From an uncultured Paracoccaceae bacterium (GTDB taxonomy: Bacteria; Pseudomonadota; Alphaproteobacteria; Rhodobacterales; Rhodobacteraceae), in the NCBI GenBank assembly GCA_947503775.1, contig CANNFE010000001.1, positions 1 to 64,000 of the forward strand: a stretch of 64,000 nucleotides of DNA. Direction: 5' to 3'. Numbering within the stretch: the first letter of the stretch is position 1; every line of letters begins with the position of its first letter. Of this stretch, positions 52,577 to 62,103 are shown one piece after another. Made by a program: the position numbers and the translations under genes. The notes beneath the pieces are model-generated. The model searched no databases. It had not been told where the DNA came from and worked only from the letters and a program-made list of their open reading frames with translations.

Positions 52577-53623
52577 TTACATCGATTCCGACATCGTCGT
52601 CTCGCTTTCGATCTTGCTCTGGGTGTCGGCAAGCTCGGGGTCAGCGACGAGACCGTATTGCGCAAGGGGGCCGGACGGACCGGCGATCTCGTCAGAGACG
52701 AAGAAGGCCGCGAATTCCTTCAGGCCGGGGATCACGCCGATATGGGCCTTCTTGATGTAGAAGTAGAGAGGGCGAGAGACCGGATATTCACCGGCAGCGA
52801 TGGTTTCCGTCGTCGGCTCGACGCCGCCCATGGTCGCGACTTTCAGCTTGTCGGTGTTGTTCTCGTAGAATGCGAGACCGAACACGCCGACGCCGTTCGG
52901 GTTGCTGTCGATCCGAGCGAGTGTCTCAGTGTAGTCGCCGTCAATATCGACGGCGACACCGTCAGAGCGGACTGCCATGCAAGCTTCTTCGGTTGCATCT
53001 TCGTCGCCGCCATTGATCTCCATGATCTGTTCCATCGCGCCGCTGTCTTCGCAGCCCTGAAGGATCACCTGCTCTTCGAAGACTTCCCGTGTGCCGTGTT
53101 TGGTGCCGGGAATGAAAGCGATGATCTCCGCATCCGGGAGGCTGTCGTCGATGTCGCTCCAGTTGGAATTCGGGTTCGCGACCATTGCGCCGTCTTGCGG
53201 GATTTCGGCAGCCATTGCGCGATACCATTGCTCTGGCTGGAATTCGGTGAAGGCGGGGCCATCGGTTTGGCTGGCAAAGACGATACCGTCATAGCCGATG
53301 CGAACCTCGATGATGTCGGTCACGCCCGCTGCGGCGCATGCCTCGATCTCGCCTTCGCGGATCGGGCGGGACGCGTTCGCGATATCGATCGTGTTTTCGC
53401 CGACACCTTCACAAAAGCGCTTAAGGCCCGCCGAGGAGCCACCCGATTCGACAACCGGAGTGGGGAAGTCGAAGTTCTCGCCAAAGGCCTCTGCCACGAT
53501 GGAGGCATAGGGAAGGACGGTCGAGGATCCGGCGACTTGAACATTTTCGCGCGATTGAGCAGAGGCTGCTGCGGCGCAGGCCATTATCGCCAGCGACGAA
53601 ACGGTAAGCTTCGTGAAGGACAT
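52577..53623 (-). CDS. pstS: Periplasmic phosphate-binding protein PstS
   Basis: A 348-residue solute-binding protein with a signal peptide (MSFTKLTVSSLAIMACAAAA, then SAQS). Phosphate contacts are visible in VAGSSTVLPYA and SGGSSAGLKRFCEG, and NASRPIREGE follows. It delivers phosphate to PstCA. The ATG at 53623 follows AGGAGA; an in-frame upstream start would precede the signal peptide by 17 residues. A PHO box lies 77 bases upstream, so expression should rise when phosphate is scarce. Confidence 0.95.
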   Translation of the reverse strand: MSFTKLTVSSLAIMACAAAASAQSRENVQVAGSSTVLPYASIVAEAFGENFDFPTPVVESGGSSAGLKRFCEGVGENTIDIANASRPIREGEIEACAAAGVTDIIEVRIGYDGIVFASQTDGPAFTEFQPEQWYRAMAAEIPQDGAMVANPNSNWSDIDDSLPDAEIIAFIPGTKHGTREVFEEQVILQGCEDSGAMEQIMEINGGDEDATEEACMAVRSDGVAVDIDGDYTETLARIDSNPNGVGVFGLAFYENNTDKLKVATMGGVEPTTETIAAGEYPVSRPLYFYIKKAHIGVIPGLKEFAAFFVSDEIAGPSGPLAQYGLVADPELADTQSKIESETTMSESM

Positions 53624-53699
53624 AAAGATCTCCTGTTGTGTCAGAATGCGGCTGTCGTTTTCAGCCGTCATCACGCGATATAAGGATGCGCGGATTCTC

Positions 53700-53732
53700 T
53701 TTTGTGACAGAATTGTAAGAGTTTTATGACAG
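53700..53732 (-). promoter_or_regulatory. PHO box upstream of pstS
   Basis: On the minus strand three seven-base repeats CTGTCAT, CTCTTAC and CTGTCAC are each followed by a four-base AT spacer (AAAA, AATT, AAAA), giving the 11-base period of PhoB sites. A TTATAT -10-like box lies about 20 bases downstream. The site sits between phoR and pstS. Confidence 0.85.
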
Positions 53733-53755
53733 AGCTCCTTGCTCTGTTATCTTGG

Positions 53756-54793
53756 CTACGGGCTGAAGGGCAGAATGACGGAGAACTGGCTTCCCTGCCC
53801 CATCTCGCTTGCGATCCGAAGCCGCCCCCGATGCCGGTTGATGATATGTTTGACGATTGCAAGGCCAAGACCGGTACCTCCCAGCGCGCGCGAGCGATGG
53901 CTGTCAGCGCGATAGAAGCGTTCGGTCAGGCGGGGAATATGGAACGAGGCGATCCCGTCGCCGTCATCAATCACATCCACACGCACGCCAGGCCCCTGAA
54001 GGGCCGGTTCTTTTTCGGAGATCGACAGTCGCACCGTTACATGCCCGCCATCCCGCCCGTATTTGAGGGCGTTTTCGATCAGGTTGGTAAAGACCTGACG
54101 AAGCTGATCGGCGTCTCCCATGATAATCACGTCAGTCTGCGGCATCTGCAGATCTATCTTGCTCTGCCGACCATCCGCGACCGGCTCGAGGGCTGCGGCG
54201 GAGGATCCGATAATCGCCCGCAAATCCACCCGGTCGGTGGGTCGTACCCGCTCGTCCTGCTCGACGCGGCTCAAGGAGAGCAGATCCTCGACAAGCCGCG
54301 ACATACGGCCAGCCTCCCGCTCCATTATGCCGAGAAATCTGGCCTGAGCCTCAGGATCGCCTTTTGCCGCGCCGCCGAGTGTTTCGATGAACCCCAGAAG
54401 GGCCGTCAGCGGTGTTCTTAGCTCGTGGCTGACATTCGCCACGAAATCACGGCGCATCTGCCCTGCTGTTTCCATCGCCGTCACATCCTCGAAGGTCAAG
54501 GCAATGGCGGGGCGTTGCATCGCAGAGACGGGCGCGACAGAGACGGTCCAGGTCGTGTCCCGTCCCGCTTCGCGGCCGAGAAAGCCGCAGGTGCGCTGTG
54601 TGCCATCGGCGAATGTCTGTTCGATCGCATCAAGCAGCGCTGGCTGGCGCAGGGCGGTGATGTAATGGCGGCCGACATCGACCGATCCCAGCAGTTTCAC
54701 CGCGGGCTCATTCGTGATTAGAATACGCTCGTCATGCCCGATCATGATGACCGGGACCGGAATGGCCTCTGCAAAGCTGATCAGATCGTTCAT
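53756..54793 (-). CDS. phoR: Phosphate sensor histidine kinase PhoR
   Basis: A 345-residue histidine kinase. A PAS-like domain fills residues 1-110, the phospho-acceptor His is in FVANVSHELRTPLTALLGF, and the ATPase domain has FTNLIENALKYG (N box), DVIDDGDGI (G1) and GGTGLGLAIVKHI (G2). No membrane helix is evident, unlike E. coli PhoR, so membrane attachment may depend on PstSCAB/PhoU. It phosphorylates PhoB. The gene precedes pstS by 132 bases, with the PHO box in between. Confidence 0.92.
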   Translation of the reverse strand: MNDLISFAEAIPVPVIMIGHDERILITNEPAVKLLGSVDVGRHYITALRQPALLDAIEQTFADGTQRTCGFLGREAGRDTTWTVSVAPVSAMQRPAIALTFEDVTAMETAGQMRRDFVANVSHELRTPLTALLGFIETLGGAAKGDPEAQARFLGIMEREAGRMSRLVEDLLSLSRVEQDERVRPTDRVDLRAIIGSSAAALEPVADGRQSKIDLQMPQTDVIIMGDADQLRQVFTNLIENALKYGRDGGHVTVRLSISEKEPALQGPGVRVDVIDDGDGIASFHIPRLTERFYRADSHRSRALGGTGLGLAIVKHIINRHRGRLRIASEMGQGSQFSVILPFSP

Positions 54794-54965
54794 GGCCGTT
54801 GATTTCTTTGCCTCGATGCGTCGTGGCGTCGCATCAGATTGTGTGGTTCACCTCTCTAGGCTAGGGACGCATCCTTGGTGCTATCTCCCGGGTTGCTTAC
54901 GCCATATCGTGGGGATCAGGTTCAAGCAGAAAGATTGACTGCCACCGGAATGGAGTTTGAGGGCC

Positions 54966-55331
54966 GTGTCTGACACGCAAGAGTTCCCAGTCATGCTTGT
55001 CATTGGGGATATGAAGAGATGGAGCCGGGATGGCCGGGGACTTCCTCAGTCCTCTGGTGTCCATTTTGTGGGGTTCCAGTCACTGGATCAGGCGTGTCTT
55101 GATAAGGTTCGGCCCGATATCGTTTTGTCCGGACTTCTTGGTCCGGACTTCGATGTGGTCGATGTGGCCGCGCGTCTTGAGGCGCTTGCCTTTGCCGGTC
55201 GGTATCGCGCGCTCTGCGACAACATTCCGTCCGCCGACATCATCGTGGCCGAAGTGCGAGAGCAGGTGCCCGCCATAGATTTCGATATTCTGGTTCTCAA
55301 TGACGAGCTGAGGATGAAGGAGCGCGCCTAG
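54966..55331 (+). CDS. Hypothetical receiver-like protein
   Basis: A 121-residue protein I do not recognise. The pattern VMLVIGDMKRW ... RPDIVLSGLLGPDFDVVDVAARL ... DILVLNDELRMK has the alternating strand/helix rhythm of a response-regulator receiver, but the phospho-acceptor Asp is replaced (VLSGLLG) and the conserved Lys is absent. It may be a pseudo-receiver. The start is uncertain: GTG at 54966 is chosen, TTG at 54957 or ATG at 54993 are alternatives. It is divergent from phoR and its stop overlaps that of the PLP gene at 55328. Confidence 0.5.
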   Translation: MSDTQEFPVMLVIGDMKRWSRDGRGLPQSSGVHFVGFQSLDQACLDKVRPDIVLSGLLGPDFDVVDVAARLEALAFAGRYRALCDNIPSADIIVAEVREQVPAIDFDILVLNDELRMKERA

Positions 55332-56503
55332 CTGCTGGCCTCGATCGCGCTCAGAAATTCCTCGATCAACAGATCCGGATCTTCGATCCCGACCGAGACC
55401 CTGAAGAATCCCTCTGAGATCCCAAGATCGGCTCGTTCGGCTTCGGTCAACGCCCGATGGGACGAGCTGGGTGGGTGAGACAGCGTCGTGCCAATATCGC
55501 CCAGGGTCGGTGCGAAGGCGATATTCGGGGCGGCTTGGGTCAGCGCGTTCGCTTCCGCACGGCCGCCTTTGATCACGAAACTCACCATGTTGCCGCCCTG
55601 CCCGCCCAGAAGCACGTTCGCTCTGGCAAAATCGGGGTGATCCGATCGGCGGGGATAGAGCACGGACTTGACGTTGGGGTGCCGGGCAAGGGCCTCCGCC
55701 AAGAGAGCGGCATTGTGTTGCGCGCGATCATATCGCAGCTCGAAGGAATGGAGCCCCCGCTCGGCCAGCCAGCAATCGAAGGGGCTGGGCGTCAGGCCCA
55801 GCGTGGCCCAGATCCCTTCGATCTGCTCCATCAGCGCAGGATCTTTTGCCGCGACATATCCAAGCGTGACATCCGAATGCCCTGCCAAAAGCTTTGTGAC
55901 AGAGTGCACGACGATATCCGCGCCATGTTCGAAAGGTCTGAAGCTGCGCGGGGTCGTGAATGTGTTGTCCACGATCAGAAGCGCTCCGGCCTCTTTGGCC
56001 GCCTTTGCGATCCCGGCGACATCGGCGATCCGCAAGGTCGGGTTCGAAACGACTTCGATCAGGATGGCCTTGGTATTGGGCCGAAGGGCCGCCTTCATGG
56101 CGGCGGCATCGGTGGGATCGGCCAGGCTTGTCTCGATCCCGAGCGCGGGCAATTCCTGAGCCATCATCCGCAGACAGCGACCATAGAGCTGGTTGCCGCC
56201 AAGAACATGATCCCCGGCCTTGAGGCATCCGAACAGAGCCCCAGTGATCGCCGCCATGCCGGATCCGAAGATCAGGCCGCCCTCTGCCCCTTCCAGCATG
56301 TCGATCTTGCGCGCCAGAATATCGGCATTCGGATGTCCCTCGCGCGCATAGACATATCCCGGCGCCGTTCCGTCGTACTGCGCGTCGATCGCATCGGGGG
56401 AGGCACTGCGGTAGACGACCGATGGCATAAGCGGCGTGACCAGAGGCACGGAACTTGAGCTTGGCACGGATGTGCGGCGGACGATGGATGGCGTCTTGTT
56501 CAT
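55328..56503 (-). CDS. Cys/Met metabolism PLP-dependent enzyme
   Basis: A 391-residue pyridoxal phosphate enzyme of the cystathionine gamma-synthase/methionine gamma-lyase family. The cofactor Lys204 lies in [16 protein letters not shown], and [16 protein letters not shown] and [12 protein letters not shown] match the PLP-phosphate binding parts. It acts on sulfur amino acids, either by gamma-replacement or gamma-elimination; sequence alone does not decide which. It is translationally coupled to the carbonic anhydrase gene (ATGA), which is unusual and suggests co-expression rather than a shared pathway. Confidence 0.88.
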   Translation of the reverse strand: MNKTPSIVRRTSVPSSSSVPLVTPLMPSVVYRSASPDAIDAQYDGTAPGYVYAREGHPNADILARKIDMLEGAEGGLIFGSGMAAITGALFGCLKAGDHVLGGNQLYGRCLRMMAQELPALGIETSLADPTDAAAMKAALRPNTKAILIEVVSNPTLRIADVAGIAKAAKEAGALLIVDNTFTTPRSFRPFEHGADIVVHSVTKLLAGHSDVTLGYVAAKDPALMEQIEGIWATLGLTPSPFDCWLAERGLHSFELRYDRAQHNAALLAEALARHPNVKSVLYPRRSDHPDFARANVLLGGQGGNMVSFVIKGGRAEANALTQAAPNIAFAPTLGDIGTTLSHPPSSSHRALTEAERADLGISEGFFRVSVGIEDPDLLIEEFLSAIEASS

Positions 56504-57024
56504 TGAATGACCTCGAGACTTTGCCGGAAAAGCCGCATCCTTTCCTGATAGTGAAGAGCGGAGGCTTTGAGCGCCTGAACAGCCTGATCATCCAGACTGC
56601 GGATCACCTTGCCCGGCGATCCCACAACGAGCGAGCCGTCGGGGATCTCCCTACCCTCGGTGATCAAAGCGCCCGCGCCGATCAGGCAGTTCTTGCCGAT
56701 CCGCGCGCCATTCAGGACCGTCGCCCCCATCCCGATCAGGGAGGTCTCGCCGATCATGCAGCCATGGAGCATCGCCTTGTGACCGATGGTGCAGCCGGGT
56801 CCGATGTTCAGAGGGAAGCCGAGATCGGTGTGAAGAACGCAGTTCTCCTGCACGTTGCTGCCCGCGCCGATATGGATCTGCTCGTTGTCGCCTCTCAGGG
56901 TCGCGCCGAACCAGATGGACGCGCCGCTTTGCAGGACGATGTCGCCGATCACATTCGCATCGGGCGCAACCCATGTATCGTCCGAGATCTGCGGGCGAAG
57001 ATCGCCCAAGGCATAGATGGTCAT
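56500..57024 (-). CDS. Gamma-class carbonic anhydrase family protein
   Basis: A 174-residue left-handed beta-helix protein. Hexapeptide repeats run through residues 15-140 ([36 protein letters not shown]). Zinc-ligand histidines appear in VLHTDLG and GHKAMLHGC. The family hydrates carbon dioxide or acts as a structural subunit; catalysis is not proven for many members. It overlaps both the guanylate kinase gene and the PLP gene by four bases. Confidence 0.87.
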   Translation of the reverse strand: MTIYALGDLRPQISDDTWVAPDANVIGDIVLQSGASIWFGATLRGDNEQIHIGAGSNVQENCVLHTDLGFPLNIGPGCTIGHKAMLHGCMIGETSLIGMGATVLNGARIGKNCLIGAGALITEGREIPDGSLVVGSPGKVIRSLDDQAVQALKASALHYQERMRLFRQSLEVIQ

Positions 57025-57662
57025 GCCGTATCCTCTTCGAATTGAGATTGCAGATCCCGGACATGATCCACCAGATCCGGCTGCTGGCTTCGCCTTAGCC
57101 GTTCGGCGCTGACGATTGTCTCGAGTTTTGACTGGGTCACATCCAGATCGTCATTGATGAGAACATAGTCATATCCATCCCAATGGCTGATCTCGTCCCA
57201 GCTTTTCTGCATCCGCTTCGCGATGACGTCGGCGCTGTCTTGGCCGCGTGCGATCAGGCGTCGGCGCAACTCCTCGATCGAGGGCGGAAGCACGAAGATC
57301 GACAGGACATGCTTGTTGAGCGCGGAATTCTTGATCTGCTGGGCGCCTTGCCAATCGATATCGAAGATCACGTCTCGCCCGCTTTCGATCGCCTCCTCGA
57401 CCGGCGCTTTCGGAGAGCCATAGAAGTTCCCGAACACATGCGCATGCTCGAGCATCTGGCCTTCGGACACGAGACGGCGGAAGGCGGTATCGTCGGTGAA
57501 ATGGTAGTCGCGGCCATCCTCTTCTCCGGGACGGGGGCCGCGCGTCGTGGCCGAGATGGAGAATGTCAGCGACGGATCCCAATTGCGCAGCCGCTTGGTC
57601 AACGTGGATTTTCCGGCGCCGGACGGCGACGACAAAACGATCAGAAGTCCACGTCGAACCAT
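57021..57662 (-). CDS. gmk: Guanylate kinase
   Basis: A 213-residue nucleotide kinase that converts GMP and ATP to GDP and ADP. The P-loop is [15 protein letters not shown]; the GMP site shows [21 protein letters not shown] split by a turn, and [10 protein letters not shown] is the Walker B region. Length is standard. It follows the YicC gene by three bases, the same pairing as in many proteobacteria. Confidence 0.95.
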   Translation of the reverse strand: MVRRGLLIVLSSPSGAGKSTLTKRLRNWDPSLTFSISATTRGPRPGEEDGRDYHFTDDTAFRRLVSEGQMLEHAHVFGNFYGSPKAPVEEAIESGRDVIFDIDWQGAQQIKNSALNKHVLSIFVLPPSIEELRRRLIARGQDSADVIAKRMQKSWDEISHWDGYDYVLINDDLDVTQSKLETIVSAERLRRSQQPDLVDHVRDLQSQFEEDTA

Positions 57663-57665
57663 GTC

Positions 57666-58556
57666 CTATTCCACATTCTGGATCTGTTCCCGCATCTGCT
57701 CAATCGCAGCCTTGAGATCAAGACCGATTTGCGTGAGCTCCGTGCTGCTGGATTTCGAACAAAGCGTATTTGCCTCGCGATTGAATTCCTGCATCAGAAA
57801 ATCAAGCTTGCGGCCCACGGGTCCAGAGCTTTGAAGAAGGTCGGCCACCGCGCTGACATGGGCGTCGAGCCGATCAAGCTCTTCGGTGACGTCCCCCTTG
57901 ATCGCAAGCAGCGCCGCCTCTTGCGCCAGCCGATCGGGATCGACCGTCTCGCTCGTTCCGATAATCCGGTCGAGAGCCTCTTTCAACGCGTCCTGCTTCT
58001 GCCCTCGATGGGTCTCGACCAGATGGCGGGAGGCCTCGATATAGCCTTTCATCTGAGCCAGCTGTCCTTCGATCACATCCGCAAGGACCGCCCCTTCGCG
58101 GGCGCGCATCTCAAGGAAGTCGTCCAGAAGAGGCTCCAGGCTGGCCAGGATCGCATCGGCATCGTCCACGCTGATATCCTGCTGCTCTTCGACGTCGAGG
58201 ATTCCGCGCCGCGCCAGCACCTCAGCCGGATCAATCGGCCCCGCTTTCAGCCCGGACGCCTCCAGTTTCGACGTCACTTCGAGAGCCTGAGCGATGAAGG
58301 CGGCCAGAGCGGCCTGATTAAGCCCCATGGGCTCTGTGCTGGACTGACGCGACACTTTTAGGGAGAGCGCGATGGATCCGCGATGAAGCCGGGCGGAGAG
58401 CGCCTTGCGGGCGCGCGGATCAAGCGTCTCTAACCCTTCGGGAAATCGCAGCCGAAGATCGAGCCCCTTTGCGTTCACGCCGCGCAACTCCCAGGCCCAT
58501 TCAAGCTGCTCTGTCTGGCCGCGGCCCGTCGCATAAGCCGTCATGGATTGGGTCAC
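57666..58556 (-). CDS. YicC/YloC family endoribonuclease
   Basis: A 296-residue cytoplasmic protein of the YicC family, recently linked to RNA cleavage. It starts MTQSMTAYATGRGQ and shows the classic VNAKGLDLRLRFPEGL and the C-terminal KLDFLMQEFNREANTL with EIKSD-like end. A GTG at 58556 follows AAGGACC; an ATG four codons later is an alternative. The three-base gap to gmk places them in one transcript. The longer frame to 58640 has an unlikely N-terminus. Confidence 0.88.
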   Translation of the reverse strand: MTQSMTAYATGRGQTEQLEWAWELRGVNAKGLDLRLRFPEGLETLDPRARKALSARLHRGSIALSLKVSRQSSTEPMGLNQAALAAFIAQALEVTSKLEASGLKAGPIDPAEVLARRGILDVEEQQDISVDDADAILASLEPLLDDFLEMRAREGAVLADVIEGQLAQMKGYIEASRHLVETHRGQKQDALKEALDRIIGTSETVDPDRLAQEAALLAIKGDVTEELDRLDAHVSAVADLLQSSGPVGRKLDFLMQEFNREANTLCSKSSSTELTQIGLDLKAAIEQMREQIQNVE

Positions 58557-58771
58557 CGCGGGAGGTCCTTTTGCTTTGGTCTTATGGAGGTAGCGGCAAA
58601 CATGGCCGGACCGCAAGCCGGCTTGGGTTAACCACATCACGCGAAAGCAAGAGAAATTTTAGGCAAATGGGCGTATATTAACACTTGAGTAAGGATTAGG
58701 GCCCACGCTCGACACGTCGAACTTCGGGGTCGGGTCCTGAACAACACGGTTCGGCCACAAGGGACGATATC

Positions 58772-59431
58772 ATGAGTAATATTGGGCAATCCGCGACGAA
58801 TGTCGTGGATCTGGAACAGTATCGCGATCCGGCGCCTGTGCCGGTTCTCGATCAGATCGAAGACTATTGGGACGGCTTGCGAACCGGCTCGGAGCTGCCA
58901 CGGCGCAGCGACATCGATCCGCGCGGGCTTCATGGGGCGCTCGAATCCGCATTCATTCTCGAGCGGATCGCCCCAGGGGTCGGGCGGTTTCGCGTTGCGG
59001 GGCAAAGGATCTGGTCCATCGTCGGAATGGAGGTCCGAGGAATGCCTCTGACAAGCCTTTTCGATGCCGGATCGAGAAGCCCGGTTTCGGCCTATCTCGA
59101 AGATGTTTTGCGCGGGCCATCCTCGACGATCCTTCCGATCAAGGCTGTGCCGATCAAGCGTGGCCGTTCTATCGTGATGAAGATGCTGATGCTGCCGCTC
59201 CAGGGTGAAAACGGAGAGATCGATCGCATTCTCGGGGGGATCGAGCCCCGTCAGGCGGTTCCGCAAGTGCCTCACCGCCTTAGATTGAGCGATGGGCCGG
59301 TCCGGTGCGATCTTTTGAACGCATATGAAACCGATCCGATGCCCTACCGCGGGTTCGCGGAAGGATCGGACACGTTTGACGGCGCGGCGCCTCGGCCTGA
59401 CACCGAGACGCCAAAACTGAGACTGGTCTGA
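58772..59431 (+). CDS. PAS-domain protein (PAS_5/DUF1 type)
   Basis: A 219-residue cytoplasmic protein of the PAS_5 family common in Rhodobacteraceae. The core runs from DYWDGLRTGSELPRRSDIDP through ILERIAPGVGRFRVAGQRIW to LPLQGENGEIDRILGGIEP. No output domain is attached, so it may sense a small ligand and act through a partner. It starts 215 bases from the divergent YicC gene and ends 21 bases before the convergent DAHP synthase gene. Confidence 0.8.
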   Translation: MSNIGQSATNVVDLEQYRDPAPVPVLDQIEDYWDGLRTGSELPRRSDIDPRGLHGALESAFILERIAPGVGRFRVAGQRIWSIVGMEVRGMPLTSLFDAGSRSPVSAYLEDVLRGPSSTILPIKAVPIKRGRSIVMKMLMLPLQGENGEIDRILGGIEPRQAVPQVPHRLRLSDGPVRCDLLNAYETDPMPYRGFAEGSDTFDGAAPRPDTETPKLRLV

Positions 59432-59452
59432 ACCGGCGGATCCGCCTCTGTC

Positions 59453-60823
59453 TCACGACCCCGTGAGCGCGAGCCTTGTATTGCGGGAGGCGGAAAGCTC
59501 CTCGGCCACCAGAAAGGCGAGCTCAAGCGACTGAGAGGCATTCAGGCGAGGATCGCAGGCCGTGTGGTAGCGGTGCGAGAGATCTTCGTCCGAGACGGCT
59601 CGAACCCCGCCAGTGCATTCCGTCACGTCCTGTCCGGTCATCTCGAAATGCACACCGCCGGGGATCGTTCCTTCGGCGGTATGAACCGCAAAGAACTCCT
59701 GAACCTCGCGCAAAACGCTCTCAAACGGGCGCGTCTTGTAGCCAGACGCCGCCTTGATCGTGTTTCCATGCATGGGATCACAGGACCAGACGACGTTCGC
59801 GCCCTCCTCTTCGACCGCTTTGATCAGACGCGGCAGGTGATCGCCCACGGACCCTGCACCGAACCGCGCGATCAACGTCAGCCGCCCAGCCTCGTTGTCG
59901 GGGTTGAGCGTCGACAGGAGCTTTTTAAGATCATCCGTGGTCATGGACGGCCCGCATTTCAGCCCGATCGGGTTCATCACCCCCCGGGCAAACTCCACAT
60001 GCGCGCCGTCTGGCTGCCGGGTCCGGTCGCCGATCCAGATCATATGACCTGATCCGGCCAGCCATTGACCGGACGTGCTGTCCACGCGGGTCAGCGCTTC
60101 TTCATATTCCAGTAGCAGCGCCTCGTGGGATGTGTAGAACTCGACCGTTGACAGCTCGCTGTTCGTCTCGGCAGACAGCCCTGCTGAGGCCATGAAATCA
60201 AGCGTATCCTGAATGCGCGAGGCCATCTCGCGGTAGCGGCCCGCCTCTTCGCCATCGGTGAAGCCCAGCGTCCAGGCATGCACGCGATGAACATCTGCAA
60301 ACCCGCCGGTCGAGAAAGCCCGCAGCAGGTTCAGCGAAGCCGCCGCCTGCGTGTAGGCCCGCAGCATTTTGTCCGGGTTGGGAAGGCGCGCTTCGGGCGT
60401 GAAGGGCAATTCGTTGATGATGTCGCCACGATAGCTAGGAAGCTCTGTGCCGTCTTTGACCTCGGTCGGCGCAGACCGAGGTTTGGCAAACTGCCCGGCC
60501 ATGCGGCCGATCTTTACGACTGGAACCTTGGCGCCATAGGTCAGCACCATCGCCATCTGCAGCATCACCTTGAACGTGTCGCGAATATTGTCGGCTGAGA
60601 ACTCGGCAAAGCTTTCGGCGCAGTCACCGCCCTGAAGGAGAAACGCATCCCCCCGGCTGGCGGCGGCGAGCCTTTGGCGCAAGGTTCGCGCTTCTCCCGC
60701 AAAGACGAGCGGAGGATAGGTCGACAGACGCGCCTCGACGGCGGCCAGAGCCGGTGCATCGGTATAGTCGGGCATCTGCACCCTGGGTTTGTTGCGCCAG
60801 TCGCTCTTGTGCCAATCTGCCAT
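59453..60823 (-). CDS. Class II DAHP synthase
   Basis: A 456-residue class II 3-deoxy-7-phosphoheptulonate synthase, the first enzyme of the shikimate pathway. Typical segments are [52 protein letters not shown] and DPMHGNT. These include the metal-binding Cys, His and Glu positions. The ATG at 60823 follows GGGGAGGG; the frame extends 28 codons further without a better start. Length fits bacterial and plant-type enzymes. Confidence 0.93.
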   Translation of the reverse strand: MADWHKSDWRNKPRVQMPDYTDAPALAAVEARLSTYPPLVFAGEARTLRQRLAAASRGDAFLLQGGDCAESFAEFSADNIRDTFKVMLQMAMVLTYGAKVPVVKIGRMAGQFAKPRSAPTEVKDGTELPSYRGDIINELPFTPEARLPNPDKMLRAYTQAAASLNLLRAFSTGGFADVHRVHAWTLGFTDGEEAGRYREMASRIQDTLDFMASAGLSAETNSELSTVEFYTSHEALLLEYEEALTRVDSTSGQWLAGSGHMIWIGDRTRQPDGAHVEFARGVMNPIGLKCGPSMTTDDLKKLLSTLNPDNEAGRLTLIARFGAGSVGDHLPRLIKAVEEEGANVVWSCDPMHGNTIKAASGYKTRPFESVLREVQEFFAVHTAEGTIPGGVHFEMTGQDVTECTGGVRAVSDEDLSHRYHTACDPRLNASQSLELAFLVAEELSASRNTRLALTGS

Positions 60824-60986
60824 CGGCCCTCCCCTTGGATCCGTATCGGTGTCGAAGCGGTGGTATAGCCTGCGCTTGCTGGTATTCCAACGCGGAAAAA
60901 ACGACATCGTGCTCTCGTTTCGCTTGTGGATCTTTCGAAAAGAAGGTCAGGCTGCGCGGCGAAACACTTTAAGTAGGATAAAGGCC

Positions 60987-61988
60987 ATGGCCGGACCGCA
61001 CTCTGCCGAGGTCGTCGTCGATCAAGCACATCCCCAACGGTTCGTTTTCGTGCTGCTCGAAGGCTTTTCGCTTCTGTCCTTTGCGTCGGCGCTCGATTGT
61101 CTGCGCATTGCCAATCGCGTTTCAGGGCGCGATCTTTATGGCTGGACCTTTCTGACCGAGACCGGATCCGGCGTTCGGTGTTCGGCGGGCACGGAAATTG
61201 GCCCCGACAGCGATCTTGTCGAGCTAAGCCGCGATGACATCGTGATCCTTTGCGGTGGAATGGACATCCAGCTTGCAACCACGAAGCGGATCCTGAGCTG
61301 GCTCAGGCGCGAGGCGCGGCGCGGCATCACCATCGCGGGTCTGTGCACGGCGGCTTATACCATGGCCAAGGCGGGGCTTCTGACCGACCGGAGGGCCACG
61401 ATCCACTGGGAAAACCAGGACAGTTTCACCGAAGAATTCGAGGATGTGATCCTCACCAAATCCGTCTTCGTCATCGATGACAATCGCTATACGACAGCCG
61501 GTGGAACCGCCTCGATCGATCTGATGCTCAAGCTGATCGCGAAGGATCACGCAGAGGATCTGGCCGCTTCGGTTGCCGATCAGCTGATCTATTCTTCGAT
61601 CCGCACGGATCAGGACACGCAGCGGCTGTCGGTGCCGACGCGCATCGGGGTGCGCCATCCCAAGCTAAGCCGCGTGATCCAGATGATGGAGGCCAATATC
61701 GAAGAGCCGATCAGCCCCTCTATTCTCGCGCGCGATGTTGGCATGTCGACCCGCCAGCTTGAGCGGCTCTTTCGCCGTTATCTGAACCGGTCGCCCAAGC
61801 GGTATTACATGGATCTGAGGCTCCAGAAGGCGCGGAACCTGCTGATGCAGACCGATATGAGCGTGATCAACGTGGCTTTGGCTTGCGGCTTCGCCTCGCC
61901 GTCGCATTTCTCGAAATGCTACCGGGCGCATTACGAAATCACCCCCTATCGGGAGCGCGGGGCGCAGGCCGGACGGCTTTCGATCTAG
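60987..61988 (+). CDS. GlxA-family AraC-type regulator
   Basis: A 333-residue regulator with an N-terminal DJ-1/PfpI-like domain (LLEGFSLLSFASALDCLRIAN, and GLCTAAYTMAKAGLL at the nucleophile elbow) and a C-terminal AraC double HTH (ARDVGMSTRQLERLFRRYL and VALACGFASPSHFSKCYRAH). Several GlxA proteins control use of amines such as choline, carnitine or arginine. The following Liv-type transporter suggests an amino acid or amine signal. A start at 60987 follows AGGATAAAGG. The gene ends in a terminator, so it is transcribed separately. Confidence 0.9.
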   Translation: MAGPHSAEVVVDQAHPQRFVFVLLEGFSLLSFASALDCLRIANRVSGRDLYGWTFLTETGSGVRCSAGTEIGPDSDLVELSRDDIVILCGGMDIQLATTKRILSWLRREARRGITIAGLCTAAYTMAKAGLLTDRRATIHWENQDSFTEEFEDVILTKSVFVIDDNRYTTAGGTASIDLMLKLIAKDHAEDLAASVADQLIYSSIRTDQDTQRLSVPTRIGVRHPKLSRVIQMMEANIEEPISPSILARDVGMSTRQLERLFRRYLNRSPKRYYMDLRLQKARNLLMQTDMSVINVALACGFASPSHFSKCYRAHYEITPYRERGAQAGRLSI

Positions 61989-62015
61989 CGCGCCTTTGCA
62001 CGTCAAAGCGGCCCC

Positions 62016-62045
62016 AGCGTCAGCATCTGTTGGCGCTTTTCTTTT
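62016..62045 (+). terminator. Intrinsic terminator after the GlxA-type gene
   Basis: Stem AGCGTC/GGCGCT (one G-U pair) with a ten-base loop is followed by TTTCTTTT. It begins 28 bases past the stop codon at 61988. Confidence 0.7.
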
Positions 62046-62103
62046 GCGGACCGGCTGCTTAGTCTTCCTGCCACAAATAACACCTCAGACAGGGAGACGA
62101 GGG

